From: an uncultured bacterium
Lineage (GTDB): Bacteria; Bacteroidota; Bacteroidia; Bacteroidales; Bacteroidaceae
Assembly (NCBI GenBank): GCA_905215575.1
Contig: CAJMQV010000027.1
Span: 1 to 16,963 of the forward strand
DNA length: 16,963 bases
Reading direction: 5' to 3'
Part shown: piece after piece, positions 1 to 6,899 of the stretch
How positions within the stretch are numbered: the stretch's first letter is position 1
Layout: the number at the start of each line of letters is the position of its first letter
Made by a program: the position numbers and the translations under genes
Notes under the pieces: model-generated
Database searches by the model: none
The model's input: the letters and a program-made list of their open reading frames with translations, nothing else
Told to the model about the DNA's origin: nothing

Positions 1-54
1 ATAGTAGACATTTTGTCTTTGATACGGTTTCGTTCACTTTGGTATCAGTGCACT
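1..54. other. Non-cysK sequence at left edge, possible end of an inserted element
   Basis: These bases replace the expected remainder of cysK. They contain a 6-bp inverted repeat (TGATAC at 20-25 and GTATCA at 42-47) and the palindrome GTGCAC at 48-53, right at the point where cysK homology ends. I do not recognise a known insertion-sequence end. The stretch is too short to identify, and its nature as element end, rearrangement or assembly artefact is open. Confidence 0.35.
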
Positions 55-419
55 TCGGCTGCGGGCGACAGGACCACACGGGCATTCAAGGCACGGGCCA
101 GGTTACGACGCTCCAGACTCATGGTTTCGGGCATGACCAGCACCATTTTATAACCTTTCACCGCCGCTACCATTGCCAGACCTACACCCATATTTCCGCT
201 GGTAGGCTCTATGATGGTGGCGCCGGGACGCAGGATGCCTTTACGCTCGGCATCCTCAATCATATACAGTGCGGGACGGTCTTTGGCACTGCCCGCCGGG
301 TTGAAACTCTCCAGTTTGGCAATCAGATCAATGCCCAGACCGTATTTCCGGGAATAGGCATTCAGGCGCAACAGCGGCGTGTGTCCGATCAACTGGGTTA
401 AACTTTCTGCGATTTTCAT
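45..419 (-). pseudogene. cysK: Cysteine synthase, N-terminal fragment with broken reading frame
   Basis: Cysteine synthase makes L-cysteine from O-acetylserine and sulfide with pyridoxal phosphate in the cytoplasm. The visible part matches the family N-terminus: IGHTPLLRL near the start, NPAGSAKDR carrying the PLP-binding lysine, the PTSGNMG phosphate/substrate loop, and MPETMSLERR. The family is normally about 310 residues. Here the homology stops after ...VVLSPAAE at about residue 121, and the frame hits TGA at 45-47 after two unrelated residues. Neither other minus-strand frame of bases 1-54 restores the expected continuation, so this is not a simple one-base shift. The gene begins 11 nt after the lolD stop and looks like the last member of the minus-strand operon. 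Either an insertion or rearrangement has cut it, or the left edge is an assembly junction. Family assignment is firm; the state of the gene in the living cell is uncertain. Confidence 0.75.
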
Positions 420-430
420 ATCTGTACGCT

Positions 431-1102
431 TTATTCCTTGATGGTATCTTCCGTATAAATCAGTCCGTCGCGCATATGGATCGTGCGGTCGGTAATGCGT
501 GCCAGTTCCTCGTCGTGCGTCACGATGACAAACGTCTGTCCGTACTGGTCGCGCAGATCGAAGAAGAGCTGGTGCAGTTCGGTCTTGTTTTTGGTGTCCA
601 GACTTCCCGAAGGCTCATCGGCCAGAATCACGGCCGGATTGTTGATCAAGGCGCGGGCCACGGCCACACGCTGCTTCTCACCTCCCGAAAGCTCATTGGG
701 CTTATGCTCGGCACGCTCCCGGATTTTCATAAAATCGAGCAGTTCCAGAGCACGCTGGCGCACCTCCTTTTCACTTTTTCCGGCAATGAAAGCCGGCAGC
801 ATGATATTTTCCAAGGCCGTAAACTCGGGCAATAGCTGATGGAACTGAAAGATAAAGCCTATCTGCGTGTTGCGGAACTCCGCCAGTTTGTTCCGCTTCA
901 AAGCGGCCACATCAATCCCGTTAATCAGTACCTGTCCGGCATCGGGCTTGTCCAAAGTACCCATAATCTGGAGCAAAGTCGTCTTTCCGGCTCCGCTGGG
1001 ACCGACAATGCTGACCACCTCGCGCGGAGCGATATGCAGGTCGATTCCCTTCAATACTTGCAATGCACCAAAACTCTTGGTTACACCTTTTATATCTATC
1101 AT
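431..1102 (-). CDS. lolD: ABC transporter ATPase LolD, lipoprotein release
   Basis: This is the ATPase of the LolCDE complex, which extracts mature lipoproteins from the inner membrane for transfer towards the outer membrane. All ABC motifs are present in 223 residues: Walker A GPSGAGKTT (34-42), Q-loop around Q86, signature LSGGEKQRVA (138-147), Walker B VILADEP (158-164) and the H-loop histidine in VTHDE (H196). The stretch FQFHQLLPEFTALENI is nearly the LolD-specific form, which favours LolD over MacB- or FtsE-type ATPases of similar size. The permease partners LolC/E are not in this window. The start is supported by a clear Shine-Dalgarno sequence. It follows tcdA by 23 nt and precedes cysK by 11 nt, so it is co-transcribed. 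Function is inferred from family similarity. Confidence 0.9.
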   Translation of the reverse strand: MIDIKGVTKSFGALQVLKGIDLHIAPREVVSIVGPSGAGKTTLLQIMGTLDKPDAGQVLINGIDVAALKRNKLAEFRNTQIGFIFQFHQLLPEFTALENIMLPAFIAGKSEKEVRQRALELLDFMKIRERAEHKPNELSGGEKQRVAVARALINNPAVILADEPSGSLDTKNKTELHQLFFDLRDQYGQTFVIVTHDEELARITDRTIHMRDGLIYTEDTIKE

Positions 1103-1110
1103 GATTCTTT

Positions 1111-1117
1111 CTCCTTT
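1111..1117 (-). promoter_or_regulatory. Ribosome binding site of lolD
   Basis: On the minus strand AAAGGAG lies 8 nt before the lolD ATG. Strong Shine-Dalgarno sequences are uncommon in Bacteroidota, and other genes in this window lack one. It fixes the lolD start and may give this gene its own translation level within the operon. Confidence 0.6.
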
Positions 1118-1125
1118 CGTTTATA

Positions 1126-1839
1126 TCATAATCGGGTAAGCACATACTGTGCCAGATAGCATCCGAACACAGCCGGCATATAGCTGATGGTTCCGGTGGT
1201 GGACTTCTTGTTGCGTTCGTTCACGCGCAACACGGCATTCGGATCGGCCTGTTCGCTGGAGAACACTACGGGCACCTTGCGCCGCACTCCCTCTTTTTTA
1301 AGACGGGTGCGCACTGCCTTGCTCAGTCCGCAATGGTAGGTTTCCCAAAGATCGGCAAACTGCACCTGTGTAATGTCGGTCTTGGCACCGGCTCCCATAC
1401 TGCACACAATAGGGATTTTACGCTTCAGCGCTTCCATAATCAAGGCACACTTGGGCGCTATGGTATCAATGGCATCGACAATAAAATCGTATTTCTGCGC
1501 ATCGAGCAGTTCCGGCACACGCTCCGCTTCCAGATATTCCGGAAGAACGGTCAGTTCTATATCGGGATTGATTTCCCGGAAACGCTCGGAAAAGATGTCC
1601 ACTTTCCGGCGGCCCACCGTAGAGTGCAGGGCGCACAACTGGCGGTTTATGTTACTGGGCTGCACACTGTCGGCATCAATCAGCGTGAGATGCCCCACTC
1701 CGCCCCGAGCCAGCAACTCGGCAGCATAACCTCCGACTCCGCCAACGCCGACCACCAACACATGTGCCCGACGGTAACGCTCCATCCGTTCAGGACCTAC
1801 TAACTGACAGGTTCTCTCCTGCCATTCTGCTGTTATCAT
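1126..1839 (-). CDS. tcdA: tRNA threonylcarbamoyladenosine dehydratase (TcdA/CsdL family)
   Basis: TcdA uses ATP to convert t6A at position 37 of ANN-decoding tRNAs to its cyclic form ct6A. The 237-residue protein is a stand-alone E1-like (ThiF/MoeB/HesA) adenylating domain: the nucleotide-binding glycine motif GVGGVGG (31-37), the acidic end of the second strand LIDAD (53-57), SNINRQ (62-67) with the conserved N and R, and DAIDT (122-126) with the conserved aspartate. It lacks the CxxC zinc pairs and the rhodanese domain of MoeB/ThiF sulfur-transfer enzymes, and the motif GAGAKTDITQV is typical of TcdA. It starts 7 nt after the antiporter stop and ends 23 nt before lolD, in the middle of the minus-strand operon. 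Specific function rests on family similarity. Confidence 0.88.
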   Translation of the reverse strand: MITAEWQERTCQLVGPERMERYRRAHVLVVGVGGVGGYAAELLARGGVGHLTLIDADSVQPSNINRQLCALHSTVGRRKVDIFSERFREINPDIELTVLPEYLEAERVPELLDAQKYDFIVDAIDTIAPKCALIMEALKRKIPIVCSMGAGAKTDITQVQFADLWETYHCGLSKAVRTRLKKEGVRRKVPVVFSSEQADPNAVLRVNERNKKSTTGTISYMPAVFGCYLAQYVLTRL

Positions 1840-1846
1840 ATTGACT

Positions 1847-3970
1847 TTATTCCTTTAATTTACGCCACGGACCGAACCACTCGTTGCCGGATTCGTAACG
1901 GTCGCGCGCAGTGCGTGGCTGCATGATGCTCATGGCCGGCATGGCTCCCGGCGCATAAGTATCCGGGAATACCAGCAACAAGCTGTTCTTCATATAATAT
2001 TTCTTGATCTGATGCGGGATATGTTCGAACGACGGGCGGAAAGAAATGGATCCGCGACGCGCACATACCACTACCAGCAAATGATCTTCACGTATAATTT
2101 GTGACAGACGTTTCAACTCATTACCGCCGTCGGTTTCATGATACTCGGCACGAATGGACGGATGCTTCTTCAGCAAATATTTCCGGATGTGCTTCAAAGT
2201 CTTGGGATGACCATGATAGTCAATGCGGCAACCCAAGCCTTCGGCCAGACGACCGATACGCTCTACCCAATGCAGGAAGCCGGCCTCAAACTCTGCTTTC
2301 TCGGGAATAGCAACATGAATGCGGCGGATCGTATTGATCGGCATCGTGCTACGCACCATCATAATCTGTCGGTTCAGTCCGCTCAGCAGGCCAAGCAGTA
2401 CAGGACCGAAGAAGGACTCTGTAGGCGAAGACTGCACATGCAGTCCGACCACCACCTCGGAATAATCATTTTCGCGCATGGCGTGAATGATACCATTGGC
2501 CAGATTCGTAGCCAGACGGACCTTGCTCTGCATCTGCACATTCGCAGCCGAAGCGATATGAGTGGCCTGTTCCAGAATTTTCTGTCCGCGCTCCCGGGCA
2601 GCATCATCATCGTCGAGCACCACATTCAAAGCCATCATCGGAAACTCACAATGCTCCTGACGCATCATCAAGGCCAGGTTCACAATCGGATCCACCGTTT
2701 CGGGATAGGCCAAAGCAATGAGCACTTTCTCATCCTCCAAAGGCTGGTCCTCAATGGTTTTCTCGGTCTGTAACGTGATTTTTCGCGCCGCATGCTCCGT
2801 AATGAACGAGCTGACAATGCAAGTTACCAAAATCAGAATCACGGTGCCGTTGAGAACATCCTCTCCCAGCAAACGACTGCCGTCGGGCATGATAATATTA
2901 TAACCGACCAATACTGCGGCCAATGTTGCCGCGGCCTGCGCATTGCTCAGACCGAACATCAGATCGCGCTCCACACCGCTCATCTTATAAATTTTCTGGG
3001 TTACAAACGAAGCAATCCACTTACCCAACAGGGCGATGACAATCATCACGGTAGCCACGCGCAAAGCATCTCCTTCACCAAAGAGAATCTGCACATCGAT
3101 AATCATACCGACACTGATGAGGAAATAAGGAATAAACAGCGCATTACCCACAAACTCCAGATGATTCATCAAAGGAGAGGAACGAGGAATCAGGCGGTTC
3201 AGCACGATACCGGCCAGGAATGCGCCCAAAATGCCTTCCATTCCGGCCAGTTCCATCAAACCGGCTCCTAAAAAGACCATGGCCAGCACGAAGATATATT
3301 GCACCACTCCGTCGTTGTATTTCTTGAAAAACCAGCGGCCGATGCGCGGAAAAGCATAAATCATAAATCCGCCCACAGCCAGAACCTTAATAAACATCAA
3401 GGGCCAGAACCAGTCGCCGGTAGACTCCTTGAACATTCCGGCAATGACAGCCAGAACCAGCAAGGTAAGCGTGTCGGTCACAATCGTACCACCCACGGCA
3501 ATACTTACACTGCGATGCCGGGAAATACCGTAGCGGATGACAATCGGATAGGCAATCAGCGTATGCGAAGCATACATACTGGCCAACAGCACCGAGGTGA
3601 TCAGATTATATTCCAGAATCCAGATGTTGGAAATAATTCCCAATCCCAAAGGAAAGAGGAATGCCAAAATACCCAGCACAAACGCCTTGTTTCCGATTCG
3701 CTTCATGTCCTGCATATCCATTTCCAGACTGGCCAGGAACATGATGTAATACAAACCCACTTTTCCGAAAAGCTCAAAACTGCTGTCTTTATCCAGAATA
3801 TGCAAGCCATGAGGCCCGATCAATACACCCGCAATAATCATTCCGATAATGTGCGGAATCTTCAGGCGGCCGAGCAATACCGGGGCAAACAGGATGATGC
3901 ATAACACGATGAAAAAGATCCACGTAGGGTCTGTTATCGGTAAATAGGCAGATAGTACGGGTATTTCCAT
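1847..3970 (-). CDS. CPA2-family cation:proton antiporter with C-terminal universal-stress-like domains
   Basis: This 707-residue inner-membrane protein has two halves. Residues ~14-395 form a sodium/hydrogen exchanger domain of the KefB/C-NhaS3 (CPA2) type with about 12-13 hydrophobic segments. The segment GGTIVTDTLTLLVL (161-174) carries an aspartate (D166) preceded by threonine where electrogenic antiporters have DD; KefC-type proteins have QD. Residues ~410-680 are soluble and resemble two universal stress protein-like units, with VLIALAYPE opening the first and RRIHVAIPEK opening the second. This arrangement is common in Bacteroidota antiporters. It moves Na+ or K+ against protons; which ion cannot be told from sequence. 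It is the first gene of the minus-strand operon and is divergent from asd. A possible -7 element (TTTCTTTG, 7 of 8 to TAnnTTTG) lies at 3997-4004 on the minus strand, with no clear -33 partner. Confidence 0.88.
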   Translation of the reverse strand: MEIPVLSAYLPITDPTWIFFIVLCIILFAPVLLGRLKIPHIIGMIIAGVLIGPHGLHILDKDSSFELFGKVGLYYIMFLASLEMDMQDMKRIGNKAFVLGILAFLFPLGLGIISNIWILEYNLITSVLLASMYASHTLIAYPIVIRYGISRHRSVSIAVGGTIVTDTLTLLVLAVIAGMFKESTGDWFWPLMFIKVLAVGGFMIYAFPRIGRWFFKKYNDGVVQYIFVLAMVFLGAGLMELAGMEGILGAFLAGIVLNRLIPRSSPLMNHLEFVGNALFIPYFLISVGMIIDVQILFGEGDALRVATVMIVIALLGKWIASFVTQKIYKMSGVERDLMFGLSNAQAAATLAAVLVGYNIIMPDGSRLLGEDVLNGTVILILVTCIVSSFITEHAARKITLQTEKTIEDQPLEDEKVLIALAYPETVDPIVNLALMMRQEHCEFPMMALNVVLDDDDAARERGQKILEQATHIASAANVQMQSKVRLATNLANGIIHAMRENDYSEVVVGLHVQSSPTESFFGPVLLGLLSGLNRQIMMVRSTMPINTIRRIHVAIPEKAEFEAGFLHWVERIGRLAEGLGCRIDYHGHPKTLKHIRKYLLKKHPSIRAEYHETDGGNELKRLSQIIREDHLLVVVCARRGSISFRPSFEHIPHQIKKYYMKNSLLLVFPDTYAPGAMPAMSIMQPRTARDRYESGNEWFGPWRKLKE

Positions 3971-4049
3971 ATTCGGTACAAGTTTTAATCTTTTTGCAAA
4001 GAAACGAAAAAGTTTCGGTTTTTTTATCTTATATATATAATAAAATGCC

Positions 4050-4057
4050 TATTTTTG
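4050..4057 (+). promoter_or_regulatory. Candidate -7 element of the asd promoter
   Basis: TATTTTTG fits the Bacteroidota housekeeping -7 consensus TAnnTTTG in all fixed positions and lies 35 nt before the asd ATG. No convincing TTTG -33 element is present 19 nt further upstream, where the sequence is A/T-rich (TCTT at 4027-4030). The call rests on the -7 match and location only. Confidence 0.45.
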
Positions 4058-4092
4058 CAGCCGAAATCATCAAATAATTAAAGATTAATAAA

Positions 4093-5103
4093 ATGAAAGT
4101 AGCAATTGTTGGTGCCAGCGGCGCCGTTGGTCAGGAATTCCTGCGTGTGTTGGAAGAAAGAAACTTCCCACTGGATGAGTTAGTGTTGTTCGGTTCTGAG
4201 CGTAGCGCCGGAAAGAAATACACTTTCCGTGGTAAGGAGATCGAAGTGAAACTTCTGCAACATAACGATGATTTTAAGGGCGTAGATATCGCCTTCACTT
4301 CTGCCGGAGCCGGTGTATCCAAGGAGTTCGCAGCCGACATTACCAAATACGGTGCAGTGATGATCGACAATTCCAGCGCCTTCCGTATGGACGAGGACGT
4401 ACCTTTGGTAGTACCGGAGTGCAACGGTGACGATGCGCTGAACCGTCCGAGAGGTATCATCGCGAACCCGAACTGTACTACTATTATGATGGTAGTTGTG
4501 TTGAAACCTCTGGAAGAGCTGAGCCACATCAAGCGTATTCACATTGCCAGCTATCAGGCTGCCAGTGGTGCCGGAGCTGCAGCTATGGACGAACTGGAAA
4601 CTCAATACCGTCAGGTGCTGAACGGCGAAGAAGTAACTGTAAACAAGTTCGCTTATCAGTTGGCCTATAACGTAATTCCTCAGATCGACGTATTCCAGGA
4701 TAACGGATATACCAAAGAGGAAATGAAGATGTTCAAGGAAACTCAGAAGATCATGCACAGCGATGTTCAGTGCTCGGCTATGTGTGTTCGCGTTCCTGCT
4801 TTGCGTTCTCACTCAGAAGCTGTATGGATCGAAACAGAAAGACCTCTGTCTGTAGAAGAAGCACAGAAGGCCATTGCCAACGCAGAAGGCGTACAGCTGA
4901 TGGACGATCCAGCCAACAAGGTTTATCCGATGCCATTGTTCCTGGCAGGCAAAGACGATGTATACGTAGGTCGTGTACGTAAGGATTTGGCAAACGAGAA
5001 CGGTCTGACCTTCTGGTTAGTAGGCGACCAGATCAAGAAGGGTGCCGCTCTGAATGCCGTACAGATTGCAGAATATCTGATCAAAGTTGGAAACATCAAA
5101 TAA
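4093..5103 (+). CDS. asd: Aspartate-semialdehyde dehydrogenase
   Basis: The enzyme reduces aspartyl phosphate to aspartate semialdehyde with NADPH, the branch-point step to lysine/diaminopimelate, threonine and methionine. At 336 residues it has the usual full length. It shows the NADP-binding loop GASGAVGQ (7-14), the catalytic cysteine in NPNCTT (C128), the substrate-binding stretch SYQAASGAG with Q155, and the catalytic histidine in RVPALRSHSEA (H240). The start is fixed by the dinucleotide-binding strand beginning at residue 2. It stands alone on the plus strand, divergent from the antiporter operon and closed by a strong terminator, so it is probably a single-gene transcript. Confidence 0.97.
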   Translation: MKVAIVGASGAVGQEFLRVLEERNFPLDELVLFGSERSAGKKYTFRGKEIEVKLLQHNDDFKGVDIAFTSAGAGVSKEFAADITKYGAVMIDNSSAFRMDEDVPLVVPECNGDDALNRPRGIIANPNCTTIMMVVVLKPLEELSHIKRIHIASYQAASGAGAAAMDELETQYRQVLNGEEVTVNKFAYQLAYNVIPQIDVFQDNGYTKEEMKMFKETQKIMHSDVQCSAMCVRVPALRSHSEAVWIETERPLSVEEAQKAIANAEGVQLMDDPANKVYPMPLFLAGKDDVYVGRVRKDLANENGLTFWLVGDQIKKGAALNAVQIAEYLIKVGNIK

Positions 5104-5135
5104 GACCCGTTTCCAATTTTATTCACCCAATAATT

Positions 5136-5187
5136 AGCTCGGGAAATGACTCTTTCAAGAAATGGGAGTCGTTTCCCGAGCTTTTTT
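5136..5187 (+). terminator. Rho-independent terminator of asd
   Basis: AGCTCGGGAAA and GACTC on the left pair with GAGTC and TTTCCCGAGCT on the right, around a short loop, ending at 5182. Single mismatched bases separate the two stem parts. Six T residues follow (5182-5187). It lies 32 nt after the asd stop and separates asd from the outer-membrane protein region. Confidence 0.9.
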
Positions 5188-5278
5188 ATAAAAATATTAC
5201 CACGATAACATATTGATTTACAAAATACAAGAAGCACAAGACAGGGAAAACACAGATTTTTTTTGAAAAAAAGTTCCA

Positions 5279-5334
5279 CAGAGATAGGGGTTTTTAAGAG
5301 GGGCTGCGTTTTGAAGATGAAAGCGGGACAGAAA
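5279..5334 (+). promoter_or_regulatory. Candidate ECF sigma promoter, copy 1, before the first barrel gene
   Basis: This 56-bp block aligns without gaps to 6773-6828, with 41 identical positions by hand count. Identity is concentrated in CAGAGATAGGGGT and GCTGCGTTTT, separated by a poorly conserved run (7 of 7 central bases differ). AGGGGT (5286-5291) and CGTTTT (5307-5312) are 15 nt apart, the geometry of an ECF -35/-10 pair. A third conserved patch, GAAAGCGG then CAGAAA, lies where the transcript would begin. The CGTTTT core ends 92 nt before the ATG. It is unlike the housekeeping TTTG/TAnnTTTG pattern. The link to the ECF sigma factor at 7582 is inference. Confidence 0.6.
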
Positions 5335-5404
5335 CAACGATCCCGACAGAACAATCAAACTGAAAAATTAAAAAGAAAATAATAACTAATTAAAAACTAA
5401 TCTT

Positions 5405-6028
5405 ATGAATCTGAAAGCAATCATCTTATCATTGTGTGTAGCATCTTCTGTTTCTGTAGCTCGTGCTGAATCTAAGTTTACCCCTTCAGAAAAGAAACAC
5501 GACATCCGTTTATCTGTAAGCGACGGAACAACACTGACCATGACCGACATCTTCGGAAACGGATTTTCCGACGCACTGCTGGGCAGCAAGCGAAGTGATG
5601 AAAAAGTAATCGGAGTGTTCGGACTGGGATACCGTTACAACATCAACCGTTTCAGAGTGGGAGGTGATTTAGGATTTGCCATGCAGACCAGCAAGCTGAG
5701 TCTGAACGGACAAAAAACTCCTTCAATCGAAGAACGCAAACTGAACTTCATCATTTTGCCTACCGCTGAATTCATTTATTTCAAACGCAACCTCGTGGAA
5801 CTCTACGGTTCGGCTGCTGCCGGAGTGAATTTGAGCCGCGAAACAGAGAAAGGACTGAATAGTGAAGGCAAGGAACTGGCCGACAAGAAAGCTTCCCTGA
5901 CAACCTCTTTTGCCTATCAGGTGAACCCGATTGCCGTACGTGTCGGCAATGACCGCATCGGAGGCTTTGTTGAAGCCGGTTTCGGAACTAAAGGTTTCGT
6001 TACAGCCGGTATAAGCCTGGGCATCTGA
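5405..6028 (+). CDS. Outer-membrane beta-barrel protein, paralog 1
   Basis: This 207-residue protein has a signal peptide (residues 1-21) with a good signal peptidase I site, ARA before E22. The mature part alternates short amphipathic strands with turns (for example FGLGYRYNI, FRVGGDLGFAMQ, KLNFIILPTAEFIYF, VELYGSAAAGVNL, GGFVEAGFGTKGF), as in a small outer-membrane beta-barrel of about eight strands. I do not recognise a named family or ligand. It is about 82% identical to the protein at 6900-7523 (38 differences by hand count); the differences cluster in the signal peptide, at residues 52-58 and in loops. It sits behind candidate ECF promoter copy 1 and is followed by a hairpin that probably ends its transcript. 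Outer-membrane location is well supported; function is unknown. Confidence 0.85.
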   Translation: MNLKAIILSLCVASSVSVARAESKFTPSEKKHDIRLSVSDGTTLTMTDIFGNGFSDALLGSKRSDEKVIGVFGLGYRYNINRFRVGGDLGFAMQTSKLSLNGQKTPSIEERKLNFIILPTAEFIYFKRNLVELYGSAAAGVNLSRETEKGLNSEGKELADKKASLTTSFAYQVNPIAVRVGNDRIGGFVEAGFGTKGFVTAGISLGI

Positions 6029-6087
6029 TCCCTTAAATAAGCACATCTGTTTCTATTCTATAATAATACCCTATCCGACATTCGTTT

Positions 6088-6150
6088 GTGAAAACGAAAA
6101 AGGATGATTTGAAAAAATCAATGAAAACATCCGTGGACTATGCGATATAG
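6088..6150 (+). pseudogene. Possible vestige of an ECF sigma gene start after paralog 1
   Basis: GTG followed by codons for KTKKDDLKKS resembles the start of the intact sigma gene at 7582 (MKTNRKDL). About 17 of the first 24 bases agree, including GAAAACGAA. It begins 59 nt after the paralog 1 stop, while the real sigma gene begins 58 nt after the paralog 2 stop. The linkers share ATCTG...ATTC.ATAATA and ACAT.CGT patches. The frame closes at TAG 6148-6150 inside a hairpin. It looks like a remnant of a duplicated barrel-sigma unit; a chance resemblance of an A-rich start is the alternative. Confidence 0.4.
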
Positions 6151-6168
6151 TCTGCGGATGTTTTCATT
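6120..6168 (+). terminator. Long hairpin, probable terminator of paralog 1
   Basis: AATGAAAACATCCG (6120-6133) is the exact reverse complement of 6155-6168. The stem continues through GACTAT (6136-6141) and ATAGTC (6147-6152) around the five-base loop GCGAT, with two wobble pairs between the parts. The right arm contains TTTT within the stem rather than a long T tract after it. By symmetry it could act on either strand. It lies 91 nt after the paralog 1 stop. Confidence 0.7.
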
Positions 6169-6772
6169 ATAACACAATGAACCTATATTGTTGGATCAAT
6201 CTTTCAAAAAAACAGAAATATCCCAAAAACGCTTACTCCTCCAAAATTTTAAAAAGGGATTCCAGAAAACAGAATTAATAAATATGCAAAATTACAGCTT
6301 ATTTATCCCCACCTTATGCAATATTTATACAGAATCCATGCAAAACATGTCCAGAAAAGACTCCGCTCTTGTTACTTGAGCACAGACTGAATGCCCCCAA
6401 AACGCCCCGTTCTCTGTTGAAAATCATTATGAGGACCAGAAAAAAACATGCTGACGTTTAAAATAATGCGACCCGACGCTATCCCATAAAGCTATTTTCA
6501 ACAAAGCAGATACTCCCTAAAGAGCAGTCAAGACTCTATGCTACAAAGAATTAAGCATAAGCCGACATCGCCAAACTTTCAGATTTTGAATCAAAGCCCC
6601 AAGCCACTGTATATTTTATATTCTGAAAGACTGATTATAGCAAAGTGTCAACAAGGAATCTTAAAAGGATTGGCAATACCGAAAAAAATATACTAACTAA
6701 AAACATCTTATTATCAACAATTTACAACGACAAACAAGAACAAATCCATATATATCCTCAAAAATTTTTCTT
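6169..6772. other. A/T-rich stretch with no supported gene
   Basis: About 600 nt between the hairpin after paralog 1 and candidate promoter copy 2 hold no gene I can support. An open frame of 63 codons (6188-6379, plus strand) is A-rich, Lys/Gln/Ser/Asn-rich and lacks domain features. An open frame running from 6645 into paralog 2 only extends that gene upstream through its promoter and leader. No TAnnTTTG element, strong hairpin or transposon end was found. It may be the remains of sequence between two duplicated units. Confidence 0.5.
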
Positions 6773-6828
6773 CAGAGATAGGGGTATTTTGTCCCTGCTG
6801 CGTTTTATCAACGAAAGCGGTTCAGAAA
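6773..6828 (+). promoter_or_regulatory. Candidate ECF sigma promoter, copy 2, before the second barrel gene and sigma operon
   Basis: This is the second copy of the 56-bp block: AGGGGT at 6780-6785, CGTTTT at 6801-6806, a 15-nt spacer, and GAAAGCGG then CAGAAA downstream. The flanks of the two copies upstream of CAGAGATAG are not clearly alike, so the block stands out from its surroundings. CGTTTT ends 93 nt before the paralog 2 ATG. Because no terminator is seen between paralog 2 and the sigma gene, transcription from here could continue into sigma, FecR and the receptor. Confidence 0.6.
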
Positions 6829-6899
6829 ACAGACTTCTAAATCACTCCGCAGCCAACGAATTAAAAATAAAAAATAATATTAATTTAAAACGCAAACCT

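Noticed and set aside
3299..3904. 201-codon open frame antisense to the antiporter (plus strand)
   Set aside because: Composition rich in His, Gln, Asn and Arg, typical of the reverse strand of a membrane-protein gene; the antiporter frame is complete and well matched to its family.
5405..5440. Cysteine at residue 11 of the barrel proteins as a lipoprotein lipobox
   Set aside because: The preceding LSL does not fit a lipobox (small residue needed before Cys), and a good signal peptidase I site (ARA/VRA) follows at residue 21.
6188..6379. 63-codon open frame between the barrel genes
   Set aside because: Low-complexity, A-rich composition, no domain, no homolog recognised, no promoter; likely chance.
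6887..6894. Third, inverted CGTTTT core (AAAACGCA) just before the paralog 2 start
   Set aside because: No AGGGGT partner at the right distance on that strand; a six-base match alone is expected by chance.
6645..6899. Upstream extension of the paralog 2 reading frame by 85 codons
   Set aside because: It would translate the conserved promoter block and A/T-rich leader, lacks a signal peptide, and makes the protein longer than its equal-length paralog. The signal peptide start at 6900 is far better.
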